64,000 bases of DNA from Caenibius tardaugens NBRC 16725 (GTDB lineage Bacteria > Pseudomonadota > Alphaproteobacteria > Sphingomonadales > Sphingomonadaceae): positions 1-64,000 of the forward strand of contig NZ_CP034179.1 of NCBI RefSeq assembly GCF_003860345.1. The letters are read 5' to 3'. How positions within the stretch are numbered: position 1 is the stretch's first letter; every line of letters begins with the position of its first letter. Position numbers and translations under genes: made by a program. Below are positions 53,168-62,594 of this stretch, in pieces. The notes below the pieces were generated by a model. That model was not told the origin of the DNA. It ran no database searches and worked only from the letters and a program-made list of their open reading frames with translations.

Positions 53168-53926
53168 ATGACGAAACTGCTCCGCCGCGCCGCTCTTGTC
53201 GCACTGATTGCCCCTCTTTCGTTGGGGCTGGCAGCTTGCGGATCGAAAGACAGCCCTGCCGGCACTGCGGAAAAGGGTGAGAAGATCGCCGCGATTGCCC
53301 CGCCTGCGGGCAAGCAGTGGGCGGACGTGATCACTGTCACCCCCGAAGACGGTTATCGTATGGGCAATCCCGATGCACCGCTAAAGCTGGTGGAATATGC
53401 ATCGCTCACCTGCCCGCACTGCGCGCATTTCTCTGCGGAAGGCGGGGCCAAACTGCGCGAGCAATATGTGGCAAGCGGCGTGGTGAGCTACGAATTGCGC
53501 AATCAGATCCATGATGGGCTCGACCTGACCATGGCGATGCTCACCCGTTGCGGTACGCCCGAAAGCTATATCGCGCTGAGCGAGCAGGTATGGGCCAATC
53601 AGGAAGCGATCGTTCAGGGTGTGCAGGCCAATGGTGAAAAGGTTGAAGCCGCGATGAAGCTCGAAAACCAGAGCGCCCGCTACAAGGCCATTGCCGATGC
53701 CGCCGGGCTGACCGAATTTTTCGCGGCACGCGGTATTTCCCGCGATCAGGCCGCCACCTGCCTTGCGAAACCGGGCTTTGCCGAAGCGATTGTCCAGCGT
53801 TCGACCAAGCAATCGGAAGAACTGGGCATCGATGGCACGCCATCCTTCCTGTTGAACGGCAGCAAGATCGAACCGCAGACCTGGGAAGCGTTGGAGCCTG
53901 TCCTGCAATCCGCTGGCGCACGCTGA
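53168..53926 (+). CDS. DsbA-family thiol-disulfide oxidoreductase, predicted lipoprotein (CPHC)
   Basis: A 252-residue paralogue of the gene before it. The signal ends in a lipobox (LGLAAC, Cys24), so it is probably anchored to a membrane. A linker precedes the thioredoxin fold with C-P-H-C in ASLTCPHCAHF and cis-Pro loop GIDGTPSFLLNG. CPHC is the dithiol of classical DsbA. AAGGAA precedes the ATG at good distance. Which substrate each paralogue serves cannot be read from the sequence. Confidence 0.88.
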   Translation: MTKLLRRAALVALIAPLSLGLAACGSKDSPAGTAEKGEKIAAIAPPAGKQWADVITVTPEDGYRMGNPDAPLKLVEYASLTCPHCAHFSAEGGAKLREQYVASGVVSYELRNQIHDGLDLTMAMLTRCGTPESYIALSEQVWANQEAIVQGVQANGEKVEAAMKLENQSARYKAIADAAGLTEFFAARGISRDQAATCLAKPGFAEAIVQRSTKQSEELGIDGTPSFLLNGSKIEPQTWEALEPVLQSAGAR

Positions 53927-53962
53927 TGCGTCGGGCACGATAACAGGAGGCTGTGGGGCACG

Positions 53963-56900
53963 ATGAAGATCAAGAAGCTCAAATTATCGGGCTTCAAGAG
54001 CTTCGTCGAACCTGCGGAACTGCGCATTGAACGGGGCCTGACCGGCGTGGTCGGCCCCAATGGTTGCGGCAAATCCAATCTGCTGGAAGCGATCCGTTGG
54101 GTGATGGGGGAAAACTCCCCCAAATCCATGCGATCAGGCGGCATGGAAGACGTGATCTTTGCCGGCACCGCGCAGCGCCCGCCGCGCGATTTCGCCGAAG
54201 TGGTTCTCCAGTGCGAGGATTCCGACAACGAGGAACTGGAAGTCACGCGCCGGATCGAACGCGGCGCTGGCAGTGCCTATCGCGTCAATGGCCGGGATGT
54301 CCGGGCCAAGGATATTGCGCTGGTCTTCGCCGATGCCGCCACGGGCGCACATAGCCCCGCTCTGGTCAGTCAGGGCAAGATTGCCGGGATTATCACTGCC
54401 AAACCCGCCGAACGGCGGCAAATGCTGGAAGAAGCCGCCGGGATTGCCGGGTTGCATGTCCGGCGCAAGGACGCGGAAAGCAAGCTGCGCCAGACCGAAG
54501 CCAATCTCGCCCGTCTGGAAGACCTGATGGCCGGGCTGGATACGCAGATTTCCTCGCTCCGTCGGCAGGCAAAGCAGGCGGAACGGTACAAGGCCCTATC
54601 CACGCAGATTCAGGTGGCAGAAGCGCGTATGCTGTTTGCCCGGTGGCGTGATGCAGCGACCGCCGCGGAAGCCGCCCGGGCCGAAGCGCAGGCCTGCGAT
54701 GCGCGCGTCACCACCGCGCAGAAGGCCACCACGCAAGCTCAGCAGGCGCAAACAGCCGCCGCGATTGCCCTGTCGCAAGCACGCGAAACACTGGCCGACC
54801 GGCGCGACGATGCCAGCGCGCACGGCCATCGCATGGCTTCGCTGACCAGCCAGTTGGAGGCTGCCGAACAACGCCTTGCCGATCTGGACCGGCAACGTAC
54901 GCGTCTGGAAGAAGATCGCGGCGATGCCGACCGGATGACTCGCGATGCCGCAGAAGCACTCGCCCGGCTGGAAACGGAACTGGCCGATAGCCAGAAGTCC
55001 CTCGCTGCGGATGAACAGGCCCGCCCCGGGCTGGCGGCAAAGCTGGAGGATGGCGAACGCGCCGCGCGCGCAGCGGAACTCGCCTTTGCCAAGGCAACCG
55101 CCGATCACGCTGGCGTGGAAGCCGAATGGCGCGTGGCAGAGGCGGAACTGGCGCAGGCCCGCGCCCGGCTTGACCGGCTGTCGCAGGAAGCGCGCAGGCA
55201 GGACGAAATGCGGGCGGCGCTCGCCGCGCAGGACGATCCGGAAATCGCCGTTCTAGCCGCCCGACAGGCGGTGGATTCCGCCACTGCCGCACTCGCATCG
55301 CTGCGCGATAGCCTGAATGCGCGGCAATCGCGCAAGGAAGAGCTTTCCACCGTCCGTGACGAAGCGGGTGCCGCTTTGGCTGCGGCCAAGGCGGAAATGG
55401 CGGGCATCGAACGCGAATTCGGTGCCTTGCAGCGCGATCGCGATGCGCGCGCCAAGCAGGCGGCGAACAAGCATGGCCTTCCGTCCGCGCTGGATCGCGT
55501 GCGCGCCGCCTCCGGATACGAACGTGCGCTGGCCGCCGTTCTGGGCCGCGACGCCAAGGCCCCGCTGGGCCAACCCGACGCCGCCACCGAAGGGCGCTTC
55601 TGGACCGGATCGCCCGCCCCTGCGGCAGTCGCAGACAGTTTGCTGCACCATGTGCCCGATTGCCCGCCCGAACTGGCTGCGCGGCTCGCGCTGGTCCATG
55701 TGTCCGATGCCGACACCGGCCAGCCGCTTGCCCCCGGGGAATGGCTGGTCACACGCGATGGCCGCTTGCGTCGTTGGGATGGCTTTGTCGCACGCGGCGA
55801 AGGGGCCGCAGAAGCGGCGCGGCTGGAAGCGGAAAACCGCTTTACGGAACTGGAGCAGGAACTGCCCGGCAAGCGCGCTGTGGTGGAACAGGCAAGTGCC
55901 GCACAACAGGATGCACAGGAACAGCTGGCGGACCTGCAACGCGCGCTGGTGGCCGCCGAGCGAGAAATAGCCAGCGCGGCCGATACGGAACGGACCGCGC
56001 TGCGCACGCTCGATCAGGCTGAAGCCGCGCGCGAACGGCTTGCCGCGCGTCTTGCAGAACTGGACGTCACGGCCAACGACCTTGCCGAACAGCGCGCGCA
56101 GGCGCAGCAGGAGTGCGAGACGGCACAGGAACGGCGCGCAACGCTACCCGACCCGGAACATGGCCGTTCCACACTGGCTGCCGCGCAAGCCCGACACGAG
56201 GCCGCGCGGGCAAGCTTGCAGGCGGCCACGGCAGAACTCGCCGCGCACGATCAGGCTCTGGCCGTCGCGCGCGAACGCACAGCGGCACGCGCGACGGACA
56301 TGCGGAGCTGGCAGTCGCGTTCCGACGAAGCCATTCGTCGCCTGTCCGAAATGGCCCGTCGTTTCGAGGAAATCGAAACCGAGCGCGCCGTCGTCGCTGC
56401 CAAACCCGCCGCGCTCATGCGCGATATCGAACAGGGTGATGTGGTGCGCGACCGGCTGGGCAACGAACTGGCCGATGCGGAAAGCACGCTTGCCGATGCA
56501 GACGCAGCGGCACGGGCCATCGATGCGCATCTGGCCGAAGCCAACGAAGCATTGGCCAGCGCCCGTGAAGATCGCGCCGGGGCCAGCGCACGCGCGGAAA
56601 ACGAGGAAGCCCGCCGTAGCGAGATGATGCGCATTTCGGGGGAGCGTTTCCAGTGCCCGCCACCATTGCTGGTCAGCCGCTTTGGCTTCGCGGAATCGGA
56701 CATTGCCGATTCTGCGGCGGAATCGGCCTCGCTGGAAAAACTGACCGCCGATCGCGAACGCATTGGCCCGGTCAATCTCGTCGCCGCCGATGAACTGGCC
56801 GAAATCGAGACGCGCCATGGCGAAAGCGCGGCGGAACAGGCGGAACTGGCCGAAGCCGTGCATCGGTTGCGCGGTTCCATCGGCAGCCTCAATCGCGAAG

Positions 56901-57388
56901 GGCGCGAACGGTTGCGCGCCGCGTTCGAGGAAGTAGACGGACATTTCCGGCGCCTGTTCACCCGGTTGTTCGAAGGCGGGCAAGCCCATCTGGCGCTGAT
57001 CGATTCCGACGATCCGCTGGAAGCCGGCCTCGAAATCTACGCCCAACCGCCGGGCAAGCGCCTGCAATCGCTCAGCCTGCTGTCCGGCGGCGAACAGGCC
57101 CTGACCGCAGTCGCCCTGATTTTCGCGCTGTTCCTGACCAATCCGGCCCCGATCTGCGTGCTCGACGAAGTCGATGCCCCGCTGGACGATGCCAATATCG
57201 ATCGTTTCTGCGACCTGCTCGACGCCATGCAACGCGAAACCGAAACCCGTTATCTCATCGTCACCCATAATGCCGTCACCATGAGCCGTATGAACCGCCT
57301 GTTCGGCGTGACCATGGTCGAAAAGGGTGTTTCCCGGCTTGTCAGTGTCGATCTGGGCGCGGCGGAGCAATTGCTGGCTGCGGAATAG
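53963..57388 (+). CDS. smc: Chromosome segregation protein SMC
   Basis: Condensin ATPase that organises and segregates the chromosome. The 1,141-residue protein has Walker A GPNGCGKSN at 31-39, two coiled-coil arms, a hinge at roughly 510-620 (AANKHGLPSALDRVRAASGYERALAAVLG), the ABC signature LSLLSGGEQALTA and Walker B ICVLDEVDAPLDD. The length is normal for the family. It follows the two dsbA-like genes by 36 nt. The window has no scpA or scpB. Confidence 0.97.
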   Translation: MKIKKLKLSGFKSFVEPAELRIERGLTGVVGPNGCGKSNLLEAIRWVMGENSPKSMRSGGMEDVIFAGTAQRPPRDFAEVVLQCEDSDNEELEVTRRIERGAGSAYRVNGRDVRAKDIALVFADAATGAHSPALVSQGKIAGIITAKPAERRQMLEEAAGIAGLHVRRKDAESKLRQTEANLARLEDLMAGLDTQISSLRRQAKQAERYKALSTQIQVAEARMLFARWRDAATAAEAARAEAQACDARVTTAQKATTQAQQAQTAAAIALSQARETLADRRDDASAHGHRMASLTSQLEAAEQRLADLDRQRTRLEEDRGDADRMTRDAAEALARLETELADSQKSLAADEQARPGLAAKLEDGERAARAAELAFAKATADHAGVEAEWRVAEAELAQARARLDRLSQEARRQDEMRAALAAQDDPEIAVLAARQAVDSATAALASLRDSLNARQSRKEELSTVRDEAGAALAAAKAEMAGIEREFGALQRDRDARAKQAANKHGLPSALDRVRAASGYERALAAVLGRDAKAPLGQPDAATEGRFWTGSPAPAAVADSLLHHVPDCPPELAARLALVHVSDADTGQPLAPGEWLVTRDGRLRRWDGFVARGEGAAEAARLEAENRFTELEQELPGKRAVVEQASAAQQDAQEQLADLQRALVAAEREIASAADTERTALRTLDQAEAARERLAARLAELDVTANDLAEQRAQAQQECETAQERRATLPDPEHGRSTLAAAQARHEAARASLQAATAELAAHDQALAVARERTAARATDMRSWQSRSDEAIRRLSEMARRFEEIETERAVVAAKPAALMRDIEQGDVVRDRLGNELADAESTLADADAAARAIDAHLAEANEALASAREDRAGASARAENEEARRSEMMRISGERFQCPPPLLVSRFGFAESDIADSAAESASLEKLTADRERIGPVNLVAADELAEIETRHGESAAEQAELAEAVHRLRGSIGSLNREGRERLRAAFEEVDGHFRRLFTRLFEGGQAHLALIDSDDPLEAGLEIYAQPPGKRLQSLSLLSGGEQALTAVALIFALFLTNPAPICVLDEVDAPLDDANIDRFCDLLDAMQRETETRYLIVTHNAVTMSRMNRLFGVTMVEKGVSRLVSVDLGAAEQLLAAE

Positions 57389-57483
57389 GGCGCATCCGCT
57401 TCGCAAACCTTGCCCCTGAGGCCCACCATCGCTACATGGCGGGCAAATTCCAAACAGTCAGCAGATACCCCCGAAGGACGACA

Positions 57484-59163
57484 ATGGCCGCCCAATACGC
57501 ATATGTCATGAAAAGCATGACAAAGACCTTCCCCGGCGCGCAGAAGCCGGTGCTCAACGACATCAACCTGCAGTTCTATCAGGGTGCCAAAATCGGCATC
57601 GTTGGCCCGAACGGCGTCGGTAAATCGACGCTGATGAAGATCATGGGCGGCATCGATACCGATTTCACCGGTGAAGCATGGCCGGGCGAAAACATCACGG
57701 TCGGCTATCTGGCGCAGGAACCGGAACTCGACACGAGCAAAACCGTGCTCGAAAACGTCAAGGACGGCGCCCGCGAAGTGGCCGACATGGTCGATCGCTT
57801 CAACGAGATTTCGATGCTGATGGCCGATCCGCCGGAAGATGCGGACTTCGATGCCCTGATGGACGAAATGGGCACGCTGCAGGAAAAGATCGACGCCGTG
57901 GATGGCTGGACGCTGGACAACCAGCTTGAAATCGCCATGGAAGCGCTACGTTGCCCGCCGGGCGACTGGCCGGTCGACAGCCTGTCCGGCGGTGAAAAGC
58001 GCCGCATCGCGCTGACCCGCCTCCTGATCCAGAAGCCGTCGATCCTGCTGCTCGACGAACCGACCAACCACCTTGACGCGGAATCGGTCGAATGGCTGGA
58101 AAACCACCTCAAGGAATATGCCGGTGCGGTGCTGATGATCACCCACGACCGCTACTTCCTCGACAATGTGGTGGGCTGGATTCTCGAACTCGATCGTGGC
58201 CGCTACTTCCCCTACGAAGGCAACTATTCGACCTATCTCGAAAAGAAGGCCAAACGTCTCGAACAGGAAGACCGCGAAGAAAGCGGCCGTTCCAAGGCGC
58301 TCAAGGAAGAACTCGAATGGATCCGGCAGACCCCTGCCGCCCGTCAGACCAAGAGCAAGGCCCGTATCCGCAAGTTCGAACAGTTGCAGGAAGCTCAGAA
58401 CGATCGCCGCCCCGGTAAGGCCCAGATCGTCATTCAGGTTCCCGAGCGCCTTGGCGGCAAGGTCATCGAAGCCAAGGGCATTTCCAAGGCTTATGGTGAC
58501 AAGCTGCTGTTCGAAGACCTTTCGTTCATGCTGCCCCCGGGCGGCATTGTCGGCGTGATCGGGCCGAACGGCGCGGGTAAATCGACGCTGTTCAAGATTC
58601 TGACTGGCAAGGAAACCCCGGATTCGGGCGAAGTGGCCATCGGTGAAACCGTCCGCCTCGGCTATGTTGATCAAAGCCGCGATCATCTTGATCCGTCGAA
58701 GAACGTCTGGGAAGAAATCTCCGACGGGCTCGATTATATGAAGGTCAACGGGCACGACACGTCGACCCGCGCCTATGTCGGCGCCTTCAACTTCAAGGGC
58801 GCAGACCAACAGAAGAACGTCGGCAAGCTTTCAGGCGGTGAACGCAACCGCGTGCACATGGCCAAGATGCTCAAGCAGGGCGGTAACGTACTGCTGCTCG
58901 ACGAACCAACCAACGACCTTGACGTGGAAACGCTGGCAGCCCTCGAAGACGCGATTGAAAACTTCGCCGGTTGCGCCGTGGTCATCAGCCACGACCGCTT
59001 CTTCCTCGACCGTCTGGCAACGCACATCCTCGCCTTCGAAGGCAATAGCCATGTCGAATGGTTCGAAGGCAACTTCGAAGCGTACGAAGAAGACAAGCGT
59101 CGCCGTCTGGGCGACGCGGCTGACCGCCCGACGCGTCTGGCCTACAAGAAGCTGACACGCTGA
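57484..59163 (+). CDS. ettA: Energy-dependent translational throttle protein EttA (ABC-F)
   Basis: Ribosome-associated ABC-F ATPase that gates the first elongation step according to energy state. The 559-residue protein has two ABC domains: GPNGVGKST at 41-49 with LSGGEKRRIA and LLDEPTNHLD, then GPNGAGKST with LSGGERNRVHMAK and LLDEPTNDLD. Between them lies the charged P-site tRNA interaction linker (KKAKRLEQEDREESGRSKAL). It has no membrane domain. I start at MAAQYAYVMKSM because AAGGA lies upstream; an ATG 16 codons earlier lacks one. Confidence 0.95.
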   Translation: MAAQYAYVMKSMTKTFPGAQKPVLNDINLQFYQGAKIGIVGPNGVGKSTLMKIMGGIDTDFTGEAWPGENITVGYLAQEPELDTSKTVLENVKDGAREVADMVDRFNEISMLMADPPEDADFDALMDEMGTLQEKIDAVDGWTLDNQLEIAMEALRCPPGDWPVDSLSGGEKRRIALTRLLIQKPSILLLDEPTNHLDAESVEWLENHLKEYAGAVLMITHDRYFLDNVVGWILELDRGRYFPYEGNYSTYLEKKAKRLEQEDREESGRSKALKEELEWIRQTPAARQTKSKARIRKFEQLQEAQNDRRPGKAQIVIQVPERLGGKVIEAKGISKAYGDKLLFEDLSFMLPPGGIVGVIGPNGAGKSTLFKILTGKETPDSGEVAIGETVRLGYVDQSRDHLDPSKNVWEEISDGLDYMKVNGHDTSTRAYVGAFNFKGADQQKNVGKLSGGERNRVHMAKMLKQGGNVLLLDEPTNDLDVETLAALEDAIENFAGCAVVISHDRFFLDRLATHILAFEGNSHVEWFEGNFEAYEEDKRRRLGDAADRPTRLAYKKLTR

Positions 59164-59181
59164 TCCTTCAGCACACCGCAT

Positions 59182-59221
59182 AAGAAAGGGCCGCTTACCC
59201 AATGGTAAGCGGCCCTTTCTT
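59182..59221. terminator. Bidirectional Rho-independent terminator
   Basis: A perfect 18-bp inverted repeat (AAGAAAGGGCCGCTTACC with its complement at 59204-59221) and a CAAT loop, between convergent ettA and the 189-aa gene. It overlaps the last bases of that gene's stop codon. Confidence 0.93.
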
Positions 59222-59789
59222 ATTGCTGCGTGGCTTCGATCGGTTCCGCAGATATTTGCGGTGAGGGATAATCATCCACAAACCCGGTAAAGGTCTCTCC
59301 ACCTTTCAGCCGAGCACTGTCACCGCCGTTCAGAAGACCAAAGATACCAAAGCCCACGACAGCCATGAGCACGCCGCCAGCATTACCGCCGCCCTCATCA
59401 TTGACCTCCCCACGCAGCGGGATTTGTCCACCGGGGGCATCAATATAAAGCAGTTTAACCACAAGCTTGCCCCCCTTGCCAACCGCACCGTTGCGCTGCG
59501 CCGAGAACACTTCAGCCCACGCATCCGTACCGACAGGAACAACGGGTTTGCCATTTATGAAGATGGGCTCACTTACGCGCAAACGAAAGCGCTCACCCAC
59601 GACAGCTGTGCGACTATTGATTTCCTTGAGAATCATCAGGCGCACAGGTGTCCCCGGAGGCACTCTCGCGACTTCGGATGATGGAATTGCTTCTTCCGCA
59701 ACCACTACCGGTACTGCTTCAGGCAAAGTTGCCTCAACCGCAGGACCAGAACCCAGCGTTGCTACGATTAATAGACCGGCACCTAACAA
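59220..59789 (-). CDS. Secreted protein of unknown function, 189 aa
   Basis: A signal peptide-like start (LGAGLLIVATLGSGPAVEA) is followed by a beta-rich domain: PPGTPVRLMILKEINSRTAVVGERFRLRV and VGTDAWAEVFSAQRNGAVGKGGKLVVKLLYIDAPGG (in pieces). This recalls the barrel of VirB10/TrbI-like or FlgH-like exported proteins. A Gly-rich hydrophobic segment (VLMAVVGFGIFGLL) follows. I cannot assign a function. It starts 3 nt after the stop of the 156-aa secreted protein, so the two form one unit. Confidence 0.7.
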   Translation of the reverse strand: MLGAGLLIVATLGSGPAVEATLPEAVPVVVAEEAIPSSEVARVPPGTPVRLMILKEINSRTAVVGERFRLRVSEPIFINGKPVVPVGTDAWAEVFSAQRNGAVGKGGKLVVKLLYIDAPGGQIPLRGEVNDEGGGNAGGVLMAVVGFGIFGLLNGGDSARLKGGETFTGFVDDYPSPQISAEPIEATQQ

Positions 59790-59792
59790 GGC

Positions 59793-60263
59793 TTATTCAA
59801 CCGGCAGCCCGGCTTCTGAGCCAGCATTATCGGCTGGTGTCGACGACTGCGCAGAGGCATCACCCGCTGAAGCAGAAGCAACGCCGTGAGAGTCAGCAGG
59901 TGTCGGGGCCAAAAACTTGATCGCAACCCCTTTGGCTGCCGATGCCCCCCAGCTCAGTGCTGTTATCTTCGGATCACCGTACTCGGCCTTGACCACCGCA
60001 TCGGCACCAAGTTTTTGGCCTCGCTCCCATAACTCGCGGTAAATTTTTTCCTGACTCGGTGCTTTGCTGAAAATGGTGGCCTTCCGTACGCTAGCTTTGA
60101 CTTCGCCCAATACCTTGTAGGGACGATCAGTCAGATCATACGGGAATACGGGTACGCCAAACTCTTCGTTTACAAGCACTGTTTTTGCTGGTGCGTCTTC
60201 AGCCATGCCAGGTGAAGAAATCGCCATCACCAAAGCAGTAAAAGAAATCAAAATAGCGCGCAT
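59793..60263 (-). CDS. Secreted protein of unknown function, 156 aa
   Basis: A signal peptide (MRAILISFTALVMAISSPGMA) is followed by a small domain, PYDLTDRPYKVLGEVKASVRKATIFSKAPS...LWERGQKLGADAVVKAEYGD. The order of 'LGEVKA', a helix and 'GADAVV' resembles the YbjQ/heavy-metal-binding fold seen in small exported proteins. A low-complexity Ala/Ser/Asp tail ends it. I start at this ATG because a G-run (GGGGGG) precedes it and it opens a signal peptide; an ATG 14 codons earlier does not. Probable operon with the 189-aa gene. Confidence 0.68.
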   Translation of the reverse strand: MRAILISFTALVMAISSPGMAEDAPAKTVLVNEEFGVPVFPYDLTDRPYKVLGEVKASVRKATIFSKAPSQEKIYRELWERGQKLGADAVVKAEYGDPKITALSWGASAAKGVAIKFLAPTPADSHGVASASAGDASAQSSTPADNAGSEAGLPVE

Positions 60264-60392
60264 TATTACCCCCCCCGCAAATATCGGGTCACAATGCGCA
60301 TTCATTAAATCCCGTCAACAGCAAATTACACCGTTTCCGTTGTATTGCCGGTGACGAAACGCGCGTCCCGTCACCGGCAATACACATTGATA

Positions 60393-62177
60393 TTAGCCTT
60401 CGGGCTGACGCTGGCGGCGCATCGGGCGCTGACCACCGGCATTCCCACCCCCGGCATTGCGCGGGCCGCCATGGCCCTGTCCGGTCCGACCGCCCTCGCG
60501 GCGTGCGCCGTCTTGACGGGGGCCGTCCCGGCGACCGCCATCGCGGCGTGCGTTGTCGCGCGGGCCACCATCGCGCTGGCCACCCTCACGCGGGGCGCCA
60601 TCACGGCGATTGTTTTCACGCGGCATCCGGTCGCCACGCGGCGCATGGCTGCGTTCACCGTGGCTACGCTCACCATAGCTGCGCTCGCCATAACCGCGTT
60701 CACCCGTACGCTGGCCCTGCTCGGGGCGACCTACGCGTTCGGGGCGCGCACTGCGATCATCGCGGGACCGCGATTGCTGCGGACGGGCCGCACGGTCTTC
60801 ACCGCCGCCCGGAAGCCGGTCAGACCGGATATGCGTGCGGTCGGTACGGGCCTTTGCAGGACCGCGTTCCTGACGCTGGCGCGGTGCGCGTTCGCCATCA
60901 CGCTGGCGCCCGTCACCACGTTGGCCATCACGGCCACGTCCGCGTGCCTGATGATGTGCCGGACGGCCATCCTCTGCGACCGCTTCCTGCACCTGCTTGC
61001 GCGAAGGCAGCGGCAGACGCGACGCCTGCTTCTCAAAGTCCTCTGGCAAGGATTGCTGGGTCAGCTTCACGCGGGTCAAACGTTCGATGTCGCGCAAATA
61101 GGGCTTTTCATCCGGCGCAACGAAGCTGACCGCGATACCATCCGCCCCGGCGCGCGCGGTGCGGCCAATGCGGTGCACGTACTGTTCGGGCACATTCGGC
61201 ATTTCGAAATTGAACACATGGCTCACGCCCGGAATATCAATGCCGCGCGCGGCGATATCCGTCGCAACCAGCACCCGGACCGACCCGGAACGAAAGCCCT
61301 TGATCGCAGCGGTGCGTTGGGCCTGGCTCTTGTTGCCATGGATGGCGGCGGCGGAAACACCGGCGCTTGCCAGATGCCGCACCACACGGTCCGCACCATG
61401 CTTGGTACGCGTGAACACCAGCGCACGATCGATCGTGTTATCGCCCAGACCATCGCGCAGACGCATGGTGAGCAACGCCTGCTTTTCCGCCTGGTTGAGG
61501 AAGACCGCATATTGTTCCACCCGTTCGGCCGTGGTCGACTGCGGGGCGACTTCAACCCGCACGGGGTTTTCGATGAACTGCTTGCCCAGATCGGCGATCG
61601 CCTTGGGCATGGTTGCCGAGAAGAACAGGCTCTGCCGTTCCTTGGGCAACATGGCCGCAATCCGCTTCAGCGGGTTGATGAACCCGAGGTCCATCATCTG
61701 GTCGGCTTCATCAAGAACGAAAATCTCGACATGACGCAGCGTCAAGGCGCGCTGATCGATAAGGTCGAGCAGGCGCCCGGGCGTCGCCACCAGAATATCG
61801 CAGCCCGGCACCAGTGCGCGGGCCTGCCGCCCCACAGGCACACCACCGAAAACGCACTGGATGTTCAGCGCGAGATACTTCGCATACCCGCGCATGTTTT
61901 CGGCAATCTGCGCGGCCAGTTCGCGCGTGGGCGACAGCACGAGCATACGGCAGGACGCATTCTTTTTCGGCTTGGGATCGGCAGCCAGCCGATGCAGCGA
62001 TGGCAGCGAGAAAGCGGCAGTCTTGCCAGTGCCCGTCTGGGCGATACCCAGAAGGTCGCGCCCTTCGAGCAGCGCAGGAATGGCTTCGCGTTGAATCGGC
62101 GTGGGATCAGCGTAGCCTTTGGTGCCAAGCGCGCGCAAAACGGGCTCGGCCAGGCCGAGATCAGAAAAATAAGACAT
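60393..62177 (-). CDS. DEAD-box ATP-dependent RNA helicase (RhlE-like) with RG-rich tail
   Basis: A 594-residue RNA helicase, probably in RNA decay, ribosome assembly or cold adaptation. All core motifs are present: the Q motif (PTPIQREAIP), AQTGTGKT at 46-53, PTRELAAQI, TPGRLLDL, DEAD in VLDEADQMMDLGF, SAT, ARGIDIPGVSHVFNF and HRIGRTAR. From about residue 375 to the end the protein is a disordered tail rich in Arg, Gly, Asp and Gln, with GERSYGERSHGERSH-type repeats (DNA about 60640-60710), likely RNA-binding. It is transcribed away from the rcnB-like gene with a leader of nearly 200 nt. Confidence 0.93.
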   Translation of the reverse strand: MSYFSDLGLAEPVLRALGTKGYADPTPIQREAIPALLEGRDLLGIAQTGTGKTAAFSLPSLHRLAADPKPKKNASCRMLVLSPTRELAAQIAENMRGYAKYLALNIQCVFGGVPVGRQARALVPGCDILVATPGRLLDLIDQRALTLRHVEIFVLDEADQMMDLGFINPLKRIAAMLPKERQSLFFSATMPKAIADLGKQFIENPVRVEVAPQSTTAERVEQYAVFLNQAEKQALLTMRLRDGLGDNTIDRALVFTRTKHGADRVVRHLASAGVSAAAIHGNKSQAQRTAAIKGFRSGSVRVLVATDIAARGIDIPGVSHVFNFEMPNVPEQYVHRIGRTARAGADGIAVSFVAPDEKPYLRDIERLTRVKLTQQSLPEDFEKQASRLPLPSRKQVQEAVAEDGRPAHHQARGRGRDGQRGDGRQRDGERAPRQRQERGPAKARTDRTHIRSDRLPGGGEDRAARPQQSRSRDDRSARPERVGRPEQGQRTGERGYGERSYGERSHGERSHAPRGDRMPRENNRRDGAPREGGQRDGGPRDNARRDGGRRDGPRQDGARREGGRTGQGHGGPRNAGGGNAGGQRPMRRQRQPEG

Positions 62178-62594
62178 GGATTACTCTCAATACTTCACGA
62201 CGCGCGCGATCAACGCGCACGACAGGGTTCGTACGATGCGACCCTGCGTGAAAAAGGAAGCTTCAGGCGGTGCGGCGATCATTCGTCCGCGCAAGGCCCA
62301 TCAAATGGTCGGGCTTCACGCTGCTGCGGACGGCGATGGGATAACCCCCAAGGCGCCAATGCGAGGGGCCTTTAGCCGACAACACTGTAGATAACAAGAA
62401 CCTTTCGATTCGCGGGCATCACGCCGCGATTCGCACTGGTTAGCTGACTGGCTGCACCATCCAATGTCAGAAAACAGCCATTTAACCTGAACAGAAACCT
62501 GGCGATGCGGTTCACCTTTGGGACAGGGCGTGAGGCATAGATTCCTACACAACGCCGCCTTCTACCTGAAGATGTGGCGAACGGAGATGCCGCA
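62178..62594. other. Intergenic region between divergent helicase and RcnB-like genes
   Basis: A 417-bp non-coding stretch with no ORF I can support. It must hold both promoters and the helicase leader. The leader side contains C- and G-runs (ccccca, gaggggcc) able to pair, consistent with a structured 5' UTR, but I recognise no known RNA family. Confidence 0.6.
62369..62397 (-). promoter_or_regulatory. Candidate promoter of the DEAD-box helicase gene
   Basis: Minus-strand TTGTTA and TAAAGG, 17 bp apart, about 190 nt upstream of the helicase start. A long leader would be in keeping with cold- or growth-controlled DEAD-box genes, but that is inference. Confidence 0.3.

Noticed and set aside
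60345-62375. A 676-codon plus-strand ORF opposite the DEAD-box helicase
   Set aside because: The helicase has every family motif on the other strand. The antisense product is a low-complexity Ala/Thr/Arg sequence created by the RG-rich repeats.
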